A stretch of 19,711 bases of DNA, from positions 1-19,711 of the forward strand of contig JAEUJR010001184.1 of NCBI GenBank assembly GCA_016793585.1, given 5' to 3'. Origin of the DNA: Archangium sp. Its GTDB lineage: Bacteria > Myxococcota > Myxococcia > Myxococcales > Myxococcaceae. Shown here one piece after another: positions 1 through 7,619 of the stretch (within the stretch, counting starts at the first letter, position 1; each line of letters starts with the position of its first letter). Below the pieces are notes generated by a model. The model worked only from the letters and a program-made list of their open reading frames with translations. It was not told the origin of the DNA and did not search any database. The position numbers were made by a program, and so were the translations under genes.

Positions 1-1287
1 TTCGCCGGCTTCGTGGTGGTGCTCGTCAACGCGGCGATGGCGCAAGACTCGAACGAGCCGCGCGGTGGCTTCGCCTTCATGGGCATGAGCGTCGCGTTCG
101 CCGTGTACGGCCAGGTGTTGGCGCCCTTCATCGCCTTTCGCGCGATGGTGAAGGAGCGGGAAGACGAGACGTGGGTGCTGCTCGTGCTCACCGGGCTGGG
201 CACCGGGGGCATCGTGCGCGGCAAGCACCTGTCGGCCATCGCTCAGGTGGCGCTCGGCGCTGCGGCGACCGCGCCGTTCATGCTGCTCAGCTACCTGCTC
301 TCGGGCGTCGGCCTGGCCAACGTGTTGCTCGGGGTGTGGTGGCAGCTGGGCACGGCGTTTCTGCTCACCACCGCAGCCGTCGGTCTCGCCGCACAGTCGG
401 AGTCGCGGCTCGAGCGCACCCTGGGCCACTTCTTGGTGCTGGGGCTGAGCGTGGTGCTCGGAGGCATCGCGCTCGCGGTCACCGGCGCGCTCACCTTCAA
501 TGGTGAGCGCATGCTGCGCGAGGGTGAAACGGTCGGCGTGTTGCTGCTCGTGCCGCTCGCGATGGTGGCGGTGGCGTACTGCGTGTTGCCTGCGGCGGCA
601 GCGGCGCTCGCGCTCGACTCCGAGTCACGTTCGCACCCCGCGCGGGTTCGCCTGGTGTGGGTGTTCGGCGGCGGCCTCGCCTCGACCGCCGGCCTCATCG
701 GGTTGCTCGACGCCGACGTGGGCGTGGCGGCCTTCGCGTCGGTCGTGTGCTCGTTGTTGTTGTTGGGGGTCGGCTTCTTCAGCGTCTCCGAGTTGCCCGG
801 CTACCCGCCCGCCACGCGTGATGACGGCTTCGCGCGGCCGGGCGCGTTTCGCAGCACCGTCGTCGCGTTCGGCCTGCTGCTCGCCACCGGGTGCGTGTTC
901 ACCGTCGCGCTGTTGAGCGACTCGCACCGCAGCACCGGGCTCGCCATCGCCTCGCCGTCGTACGTGGTGCTGTACCTCTCGGTTGGCGTCATTCTCGCGC
1001 GCGTCACTCCGCTGAGGCGCCTCGGTCATCGCGATGCCACGCGGCTGGGGTTCCTCGTCGCGACGGTGCTCGGCATCGCGGTGCCGACGGTGCTGGCCAT
1101 CATCGACGGGTCGCGACCCGACCGTGGGCCGCTCTGGGTGATGAACCCCTTCTTCGGAATGATTCGGTTCGTCGACCGCGCGCACCTCGAAGAAGAGGCC
1201 ATCGTGCTGGCGCTCCTCTCGGCGCTCGCTGCCGTGGTGGCGCTGTTGATGCTCTACGGCGACGACGAGGAGCGTGCCCATGCGTGA
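1..1287 (+). CDS. ABC-2-type transporter permease, 5' partial
   Basis: The frame is open to base 1, so the true start lies upstream; the GTG at 13 is only the first start-like codon in the window. The visible part is almost entirely hydrophobic, with about ten membrane segments. Near residues 50-95 it carries the pattern typical of ABC-2 permeases: a cytoplasmic 'KEREDETWVLLVLTGL' stretch followed by 'IVRGKHLSAI' and a new hydrophobic segment. In the family this region couples to the ATPase. The stop at 1285-1287 overlaps the start of the DUF58 gene, so the two are probably one operon and translationally coupled. In related bacteria such permeases precede MoxR/DUF58/VWA genes and have a separate ATP-binding subunit; neither that subunit nor MoxR is in this window. 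The substrate cannot be read from sequence. Confidence 0.8.
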   Translation, partial: FAGFVVVLVNAAMAQDSNEPRGGFAFMGMSVAFAVYGQVLAPFIAFRAMVKEREDETWVLLVLTGLGTGGIVRGKHLSAIAQVALGAAATAPFMLLSYLLSGVGLANVLLGVWWQLGTAFLLTTAAVGLAAQSESRLERTLGHFLVLGLSVVLGGIALAVTGALTFNGERMLREGETVGVLLLVPLAMVAVAYCVLPAAAAALALDSESRSHPARVRLVWVFGGGLASTAGLIGLLDADVGVAAFASVVCSLLLLGVGFFSVSELPGYPPATRDDGFARPGAFRSTVVAFGLLLATGCVFTVALLSDSHRSTGLAIASPSYVVLYLSVGVILARVTPLRRLGHRDATRLGFLVATVLGIAVPTVLAIIDGSRPDRGPLWVMNPFFGMIRFVDRAHLEEEAIVLALLSALAAVVALLMLYGDDEERAHA

Positions 1288-2134
1288 CGCGGCTCCAGAC
1301 TTCGCGATGGTGGAGCGTGCCTCGGCGGGCCTCTCGTTGCGGCTGCCTCGCGTGCCGCACCGCGGGCGGCTCGGTGACGTGCGCGCCGCGTCGGTGGGCA
1401 GCTCCATGGAGCTGCATGACTTTCGCACGTACCACCCTGGCGACGACCTGCGGCACGTCGACTGGAACGCCGTCGCGCGCACGGGCGAGCTGGTGGTGCG
1501 GGTACGGCAGGACGAGGTGTCGCCGCGGGTCGAGGTGGTGCTCGACCTCTCGGCGTCGATGGCGGTATCGGAAGAGAAGGCGTCGCGCGCCAAAGAGGTC
1601 GCCGCGTGGGTGTGCGAGCTCGCGCGGCATGGCGGCAGTGAGCCGGTGCTGCTGCTGGCGGGGCGTGAGGTGCAGAAGGTGCCGGGGCCACAGACGCGGC
1701 TCGCGCTCTCGCAGGCGAAGGCCGATGGCCGGGAGCCGTTCGACGTCACGCTGGGTCGGCTGCCCCCGTTCTCGCACTGCGGCCTGCGCGTCGTGGTGAG
1801 TGACTACCTCGTCGAGGCCGTGCCGGGGCCGCTGGCCGAACGCTTCGCGCGCAACGCGGCGGGCTGCGTGTTGGTGCAGGTGCTCGATGACGAAGACGTC
1901 GACCCGAGCGGTGGCGCAGGCGCGCGGCTGACGGACTCGGAGTCGGGTGAGGTGCTCGAGCGCATTCTCACGCCGGGGGTCCTCGAGGCCTACCAGCAGC
2001 GCTTCGGCGCCCACGTACGGGAGTGGCAGTCGGCAGCACGGCGAGTCTCGGCGAGCTGGGTGCAGGTGCCCGCGTCGCGTTCGTTGCCCGAGCTCGCGCG
2101 GCAGCAGCTCTCGCTGCTCGTGGAGGCCGCATGA
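1280..2134 (+). CDS. DUF58 domain protein (VWA-like, MoxR-associated)
   Basis: This protein of about 284 residues is of the usual DUF58 length. The family signature is near residues 43-65: 'MELHDFRTYHPGDDLRHVDW' followed by 'NAVAR'. A VWA-like metal-ion-binding (MIDAS) motif DLSAS follows at about D89-S93. There is no signal peptide or membrane segment, so it should be cytoplasmic or peripheral. DUF58 proteins are encoded beside MoxR AAA+ ATPases and VWA membrane proteins and are thought to act with them in chaperone-like maturation of envelope or metal enzymes; the exact role is unknown. ATG at 1280 is chosen over the GTG at 1274 because it gives a shorter overlap with the permease stop and a normal N-terminus (MRDAAPDF). 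The 3' end overlaps the next gene by ATGA (2131-2134). Confidence 0.88.
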   Translation: MRDAAPDFAMVERASAGLSLRLPRVPHRGRLGDVRAASVGSSMELHDFRTYHPGDDLRHVDWNAVARTGELVVRVRQDEVSPRVEVVLDLSASMAVSEEKASRAKEVAAWVCELARHGGSEPVLLLAGREVQKVPGPQTRLALSQAKADGREPFDVTLGRLPPFSHCGLRVVVSDYLVEAVPGPLAERFARNAAGCVLVQVLDDEDVDPSGGAGARLTDSESGEVLERILTPGVLEAYQQRFGAHVREWQSAARRVSASWVQVPASRSLPELARQQLSLLVEAA

Positions 2135-3843
2135 GCCTCGGCTTCCCGCTCGGGCTGTTGGCGTTGCTCGCGGTACCGGCCGTGGTGGCCGCGTACTTTC
2201 TTCGCCGCAAACAACCGCCTCGTCTGGTGAGCGCGCTCTTTCTCTGGCGCACGCCCGACCAGCGCGCCGAAGCCGGGCCACGCTTCGAGCGGTTCTCCCG
2301 TGAAGTCTCGCTCGCGCTCGAGACGCTCGCCCTCGTCGCCGCTGCGCTCTTCCTCGCCGACGCCCGCTGCGGAGAGACCGCGCGCCGCACGCACGTCGTC
2401 GTCGTCGTCGATGGAAGTCTCTCGATGCTCGCGTCGAAGGGTGGGCGCACGGCCGCCGAGGCTGCGCGTGACGCCGTCGCCGAGTTGGTGAAGTCCGAAG
2501 GTGCGTCGGTGCTGACCATCATCGAGACGGGGCCGAAGCCGAGGCTGCTCGCCGGTCCGCAGCTCGATGTCGCACGCGCTCTCTCGGCGCTGGAGTCGTG
2601 GAAGCCCGCGCAGCCATCGCACGACCCATCGCCCGCGTTCTCGCTCGCGAGGGAGCTGTCGACCGTGCCGAAGCAGCGCGTGTACTTCTTCACCGACGGC
2701 CCGGTGGGTGAGGTGACGCTGCCGCCCGAGGTGCATGGCCGCTCCGTCGGCGCGCGGCTCGAGAACCTCGGCTTCCTCTCGGTGCAGCGGCGCGACGAGG
2801 CCGGCGTCGCCACGGTGACGGTGCGGGTGGTGAACGACTTCGACAGCCCGAAGGACGTCGAGGTGCGCTTCACGGCGAAAGACGGCGTGAAGCAGTCGCA
2901 GTCGGTCTCCATCGCGTCGGGCGCGACGGCTCTCGTGCGGGTTGGCATGAAGACCGACGGGCCCATCGAGGTGACGCTGCCCGATGACGCCTTCGTCGAA
3001 GACGGCCGGCTCACGTTGCTGCCGGCGCCGACGCCGACGCTGGGCGTGGCGCTGCTCGAGGGGCTCGACGCGAACGCGCTCGCCACCATCACGAAGGCGC
3101 TGCGGGTGATGGACAACGTGGCCCTCGACTCGAAGGAGCCAGAGCTCACCATCGGGCCGCCTGACTCTGCCGCCAGTGTGCGCCTCGGCGCGAAGGGCGC
3201 GCCCACCTCGTTCGTGGGCCCGTTCTTCGCGCAGAAGACGCACGCGCTGCTCGACGACGTGCAGCTCGGTGGCGTGGTGTGGACGGCGGGCGAGAACCCT
3301 CGAGGGCAGCCGCTGCTCAGCGCCGGGCCGGTGGTGTTGATGAGCGAAGACGACGAAGGCGTGGTGCACCTCAACCTCGACGTCAGCCGCAGCAACGTGC
3401 AGCGCTCGGTCGCCTGGCCGGTGTTGTGGGGCAACGTCGTGCGGCGGGCGCGCACCTCGAAGGAGGGCTTCCCCCGCAAGCTCGTGCACATCGGCGAAGA
3501 CGTCGCCGTGGTGACGTCGGCCGGCGCGAACTGGGCCCTCGAAGGCCCGCAGGGTGTCTCTCGCCCCGTGCTCGGCGTCGGCGCGCTCGACGTTGCACCG
3601 CTCTCGCCGCCGGGCTCGTGGAGGCTGCTGCGCGACGGGAAGCCCTTCGACACGCTCGAGGTGTTGGCGCTCGACGCGCACGAGTCAGACCTGCGCACGC
3701 GTGGGCCGTGGTCGGTCGACGCCGCGAAGACCGATGCGCTGGCCTCGCTCTCGGCAGACCGGCCTCGCGCGTGGGCATGGCTCGTGGTGGTGCTCGCCCT
3801 GATGCTCGCCGACTACTGGCTCACGGCGCGGAGGCGCGCATGA
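2131..3843 (+). CDS. BatA-like membrane protein with VWA domain
   Basis: The predicted protein has 570 residues. ATG at 2131 is chosen because it forms an ATGA overlap with the DUF58 stop and begins with a membrane segment (residues about 4-22), as in the BatA N-terminal family (PF07584); a longer in-frame extension upstream lies inside the DUF58 gene. A second hydrophobic segment is near residues 60-75. The VWA domain starts near residue 88 with 'VVVVVDGSLSM', giving a MIDAS motif D94-G-S-L-S98, and has 'YFFTDG' near residue 189. The long middle part is beta-rich and extracytoplasmic in style, and a C-terminal membrane helix (about 547-563) ends in TARRRA. Bat proteins work with MoxR ATPases and DUF58 proteins; the name comes from Bacteroides aerotolerance, and their molecular job is not settled. 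It overlaps the next gene by ATGA (3840-3843). Confidence 0.85.
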   Translation: MSLGFPLGLLALLAVPAVVAAYFLRRKQPPRLVSALFLWRTPDQRAEAGPRFERFSREVSLALETLALVAAALFLADARCGETARRTHVVVVVDGSLSMLASKGGRTAAEAARDAVAELVKSEGASVLTIIETGPKPRLLAGPQLDVARALSALESWKPAQPSHDPSPAFSLARELSTVPKQRVYFFTDGPVGEVTLPPEVHGRSVGARLENLGFLSVQRRDEAGVATVTVRVVNDFDSPKDVEVRFTAKDGVKQSQSVSIASGATALVRVGMKTDGPIEVTLPDDAFVEDGRLTLLPAPTPTLGVALLEGLDANALATITKALRVMDNVALDSKEPELTIGPPDSAASVRLGAKGAPTSFVGPFFAQKTHALLDDVQLGGVVWTAGENPRGQPLLSAGPVVLMSEDDEGVVHLNLDVSRSNVQRSVAWPVLWGNVVRRARTSKEGFPRKLVHIGEDVAVVTSAGANWALEGPQGVSRPVLGVGALDVAPLSPPGSWRLLRDGKPFDTLEVLALDAHESDLRTRGPWSVDAAKTDALASLSADRPRAWAWLVVVLALMLADYWLTARRRA

Positions 3844-6590
3844 GCTTCGTCGCGCCGCAGGCGTTGTTGCTGCTGGTGCCGCTGGGGCTGCTCCTGTGGC
3901 GCACCGGCAAGCTGAATGGGCCGCCGATGTGGCTGCGTGGTGCGCTCGTCACGCTGCTGGTGGTCGCGCTGGCGCAGCCCGAGTGGAGGCTCGAGAGCGA
4001 CGGCAGCGACCTGGTCGTCGTCGTCGACCGCTCGCGCTCGATGCCGCCGGGCAGCCTCGACCAGGCGACCGAGCTCATTCACCTGCTCGAGAACGAGCGC
4101 CGAGCCGGTGACCGCGTGGGCGTCGTCTCGTTCGGCCGCGAGGTTCGCGTCGAGTCTGCGCTCTCGCACGACGCGCGCTTCGGTGGGTTCTCGCAGGCCA
4201 TCGACGGCGAGGCGTCGAACCTGGCCACCGCGCTCGACGCCGCGGCCGACCTCATTCCGGAAGACCGCGCAGGCCGCGTGCTCGTGCTCTCCGACGGGCG
4301 CTCGACGGGGCTCGACCCGCGCGCCTCGGCCCGAAGGCTCGCTGCCCGTGGCGTTCCCGTCGACGTGCGGCCGCTCGTTCGGGAAGACGCCGCGCTCGAC
4401 GTCGCCATCACCGGCCTCGAGGCGCCCGCGAACGTCACCCAGCAGGAGCCGTTTCTGTTGATGGCCACGGTGAAGACGAACGTCGCCACCGAGGCGACGT
4501 TGACGCTGCTGCGCAACGGCAAGCCCATCACCCAGTCGGTGCGCGCACTGCCCGAAGGCGCGACCGTCATCACCTTCCGCGACCTCGTCGAGACGCCGGG
4601 CCTCGTGGCGTACCAGCTGCGCGTCACCGCGAAGGGCGACGGCCTGCCCGAGAACGACGTCGGCCGCGCGGTGGTGCGGGTCGAGGGCCCTCCCACGGTG
4701 CTGGTGCTCACCGATCGCCCCAACGGCGTGCTCGTGCAGACGTTGACGGCGGCCGGCATGAAGGTCGAGGCGCGGCTGCCCTTCGCCGTCGGCATGGAGC
4801 ACCTCGAGAACGTCGGCGCGGTGGTGCTCGACGACGTCGAAGCGTCACGGCTCTCGGAGGCCGGGCTGCAGGTGCTCGCCCAGTACGTTCGTGAGGCCGG
4901 CGGAGGCCTGGTGATGATGGGAGGGCGGCACTCCTTCGGCGAAGGCGGCTATCGCAAGTCGGCGCTCGAAGCGGTGCTGCCGGTCTCGCTCGAGGTGCGT
5001 GAAGAGCAGCGCAAGGCGTCGGTGGCCATCAGCATCATCATGGACTGCAGCTGCTCGATGGGCGCGACGGTGCCAGACGGCCGCACGAAGATGGAGCTCG
5101 CGGCCGAAGGCGTCGTCGGCGCGCTCCAGCTGCTCAACGAACGCGACGAGGCCTCGGTGCACATGGTCGACACCGGCGATCATGAGATCTTCGGCCTCAC
5201 GCCGGTCGCGAGCGGGCTGCCGCTCGACAAGGTGGCGCGCGGCTTCAGCGGCGGTGGCGGCATCTACGTCGGCGTCGGCCTGCGCACGGCGAAGAAGGAG
5301 ATTCTGCGCTCGGGCAAACCCACGCGGCACGTGCTGCTCTTCTCTGACGCGGCCGACTCTGAAGAGCCCGACGACTACCGCGAGACGCTCGACGATCTGG
5401 TGGAGCAGAACGTCACCGTGTCGGTCATCGGCATGGGCACGAAGGCAGACCCCGACGCGCAGCTGCTCGAAGAGGTCGCCGCGCGCGGCAATGGCCGCAT
5501 CTACTTCGCCGAAGACGCGACGAGCCTGCCGCGCATCTTCTCGCAAGAGACCATCGCGGTGGCGCGCTCCAGCTTCGTCGACGGAGAGATTCCCCTCGTC
5601 GTCGGCCCCGACCTCGCGATGCTCGGGCGTATTCCGTCGGCCGGGCTCACGTCGTGTGGCGGCTACAGCCTCACGTACCTCAAGCCCAACGCGAGCGTCG
5701 GCGTGCGCACCAGCGACGAGAACAAGGCGCCGCTGCTGGCGTTCTGGCCGCACGGGCTGGGGCGCTCGGTGGCCTTCGCCGCCGAGGTCGACGGCAAGTA
5801 CACCGGCGCGCTCACCTCGTGGGGCGGCCGCCGCGCGATGCTCGAGCAGGCGGTGCGCTGGGTGATGCCGCCGCAGGCCACCAGCGTCGACGCCGTCGCG
5901 CGGGCCCGCCTCACGGGAAACGACCTGCACGTCACGCTCGACTTCGACCCCAACGCGCCGCCGCCGTCGGGCCAGGCGACGTTGATGCTGCTCAGCGGTG
6001 ACGCGAAGGTGAAGCCCATCGAGCTGCCGATGCGGTGGGAAGACGAAGACCGCCAGGGCGCGCACTTCGTCTTGCCCGGCACGGGCACGTGGCACCCCGT
6101 CGTGAAGCTGGGCGACCGCGTCTTCCGCGCGCCGCCGGTGACGTTGCCGTGGGTGCCCGAGTTCGAGCCGGCGCCTCCCAAAGAAGGCCGCAACGCCCTC
6201 GTCGCGGTGGCGAAGGCTGGCAGTGGCGTGGAGCGCCTCGCGATGACGGGGCTGTTCGCCGAAGGCCGGCAGTCGTTCGCGCGCGTGCCGCTCGCGCCCG
6301 TGCTGGTGTCGTTGGCCGTGCTCGCGCTCGTCGCCGAGGTCTTCGTGCGGCGCTTCCTCTCGGGGCCGAGGCCGAAGAAGCGCGTCACGGCGAAGGTGGC
6401 TGGGCCCGTGAGTGTCGACTCGATGCCTGCCATCGTCGCGACGACGGCGAAGCCCAGCGCACCTCGTGCTCCCGCGACGTCGCCGGCAGAGCCGCCACCC
6501 CCGACCGAGCCCGAGCCCCCGACGAAGCCGGCCCCGAAGGACCCACTCGCCGAAGCTCGCGAGCGCGCGCGGAGACGAACGCAGCGATAG
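3840..6590 (+). CDS. Large membrane protein: VWA - glutamine amidotransferase-like - VWA
   Basis: The protein has 916 residues, starting at the ATG in the ATGA overlap with the BatA-like gene. Two N-terminal membrane segments (about 4-18 and 31-46) precede a first VWA domain with MIDAS D63-R-S-R-S67. A segment near residues 345-385 ('GGGLVMMGGRHSFGEGGY') matches the glutamine-amidotransferase-like fold common in these proteins (PF07090 type). A second VWA domain begins with 'IIMDCSCSM' (D402-C-S-C-S406). A beta-rich region follows, then a C-terminal membrane helix (about 819-840) and a Pro-rich, basic cytoplasmic tail. The expected topology puts the VWA domains outside or at the membrane surface. 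It is the last gene of the operon; the next gene is 83 bp away. The two cysteines within the second MIDAS loop are unusual. Function is inferred only from the MoxR/VWA context. Confidence 0.85.
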   Translation: MSFVAPQALLLLVPLGLLLWRTGKLNGPPMWLRGALVTLLVVALAQPEWRLESDGSDLVVVVDRSRSMPPGSLDQATELIHLLENERRAGDRVGVVSFGREVRVESALSHDARFGGFSQAIDGEASNLATALDAAADLIPEDRAGRVLVLSDGRSTGLDPRASARRLAARGVPVDVRPLVREDAALDVAITGLEAPANVTQQEPFLLMATVKTNVATEATLTLLRNGKPITQSVRALPEGATVITFRDLVETPGLVAYQLRVTAKGDGLPENDVGRAVVRVEGPPTVLVLTDRPNGVLVQTLTAAGMKVEARLPFAVGMEHLENVGAVVLDDVEASRLSEAGLQVLAQYVREAGGGLVMMGGRHSFGEGGYRKSALEAVLPVSLEVREEQRKASVAISIIMDCSCSMGATVPDGRTKMELAAEGVVGALQLLNERDEASVHMVDTGDHEIFGLTPVASGLPLDKVARGFSGGGGIYVGVGLRTAKKEILRSGKPTRHVLLFSDAADSEEPDDYRETLDDLVEQNVTVSVIGMGTKADPDAQLLEEVAARGNGRIYFAEDATSLPRIFSQETIAVARSSFVDGEIPLVVGPDLAMLGRIPSAGLTSCGGYSLTYLKPNASVGVRTSDENKAPLLAFWPHGLGRSVAFAAEVDGKYTGALTSWGGRRAMLEQAVRWVMPPQATSVDAVARARLTGNDLHVTLDFDPNAPPPSGQATLMLLSGDAKVKPIELPMRWEDEDRQGAHFVLPGTGTWHPVVKLGDRVFRAPPVTLPWVPEFEPAPPKEGRNALVAVAKAGSGVERLAMTGLFAEGRQSFARVPLAPVLVSLAVLALVAEVFVRRFLSGPRPKKRVTAKVAGPVSVDSMPAIVATTAKPSAPRAPATSPAEPPPPTEPEPPTKPAPKDPLAEARERARRRTQR

Positions 6591-6673
6591 CGCCGGCATG
6601 GTCTGACTTCAGCGCGCTCTGACGTGTCCGATTTGATGCTGCCCGTCTGCGCGCGCCCGCGAGTCACGCAGGC

Positions 6674-7609
6674 ATGGCAATCCACCTCCCCATCGGAACG
6701 GCGCAGTACGGCACCCTCTTTCACCGTCGAGGTGGCTCGTCGTCGACGACCTTCTGGTTCCTCGGCTTCTTCCCCCTCATTCCCATCGGGGGAGAGCGCC
6801 ACATCGTCGACGAGCGGGGGCTCGTTCACACCGAGTCGCGCTTGTTTCTTCCGTCGTTGCTCCTGGCGCTCTTCAACTCGTGGGGCCTCATCGCGCTCAT
6901 GTTCCTGTTCAATCGGGCCTTCTTCGAGTCTGGCCACACGATGGCGAAGACGGCGCAGGCGCTGGTGATGGGGGGCGCGCTCTTCACCAGCTGGGTCTGG
7001 GGCGGCGGGCGCTGGCGCTTCCCCGAGGAGCGTCGGGCCACCGTCACCAAAGCCGTGGTGCTGGCGGCAGTGGGCCTCGTCGGTGGCGCGGCGCTGGTGA
7101 CCGAGACCCGCGACAGCTTGCGCTTCCAGGCACAGCACCGGCTCGATGGTCTGTCTCCCGGCGACCGCATGCAGGTGCTGGCGACCGAGCTCGAGTCACT
7201 GGCTGACCGTGAGCGCGCCGAGGAGCAACGTTCGTTCGAGCGCTCCTGCAGCGAGGGCGACCAGAGCGCCTGCGTTCACGCGGCCCGGTCGTTCGAGGCC
7301 ACCGACCTGCCGAAGGCCAGGGCCGTCTACCAGCGCGCGTGCGACGCCAGCGTGGGCGTGGGCTGCAGCTTCCTCGGCTTGACGTACCGGTACGCGGCCG
7401 CGCCCGACCTCGCCGAGGCGCACAGGCTGATGACGCGCGCCTGCGACCTGCGAGACGGCTTCGGCTGCTACCACCTCGGGAGCATGGCCCAGCTCGGGGC
7501 CGGAGCACCGCGCGACCTCGCGGCGGCAGCCAGCTTCTTCAAGCGGGGCTGTGCGTTCGGCTCCCGCCCGAGCTGCAAGGCGTCTGAGCAGCTCGTCGCG
7601 CGCCCGTGA
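6674..7609 (+). CDS. Membrane protein with Cys-paired Sel1-like repeats
   Basis: The 311-residue protein has two parts. The N-terminal part has a short beta-like leader (1-55) and three hydrophobic segments near 57-80, 93-110 and 127-143. After a short charged helix, residues 188-305 form four alpha-helical repeats of the Sel1/TPR-like type. Each repeat has a cysteine pair with exactly seven residues between: C192/C200, C223/C231, C257/C265 and C293/C301. In Helicobacter Hcp-type Sel1 proteins such pairs form one disulfide per repeat, so I infer that this domain lies in the periplasm. Sel1 repeats usually bind other proteins; the partner is unknown. ATG at 6674 is used; no strong ribosome site is visible. 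The 83-bp gap after the VWA gene leaves operon membership open. It converges with the next gene, leaving only 10 bp. Confidence 0.75.
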   Translation: MAIHLPIGTAQYGTLFHRRGGSSSTTFWFLGFFPLIPIGGERHIVDERGLVHTESRLFLPSLLLALFNSWGLIALMFLFNRAFFESGHTMAKTAQALVMGGALFTSWVWGGGRWRFPEERRATVTKAVVLAAVGLVGGAALVTETRDSLRFQAQHRLDGLSPGDRMQVLATELESLADRERAEEQRSFERSCSEGDQSACVHAARSFEATDLPKARAVYQRACDASVGVGCSFLGLTYRYAAAPDLAEAHRLMTRACDLRDGFGCYHLGSMAQLGAGAPRDLAAAASFFKRGCAFGSRPSCKASEQLVARP

Positions 7610-7619
7610 ACCCCGCCGC

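Noticed and set aside
1968..3698. Long - strand frames opposite the BatA-like gene
   Set aside because: High GC removes stop codons from the reverse frames; the translations are Ser/Arg/His-rich with no domain, while the + strand gene has membrane helices and a VWA motif.
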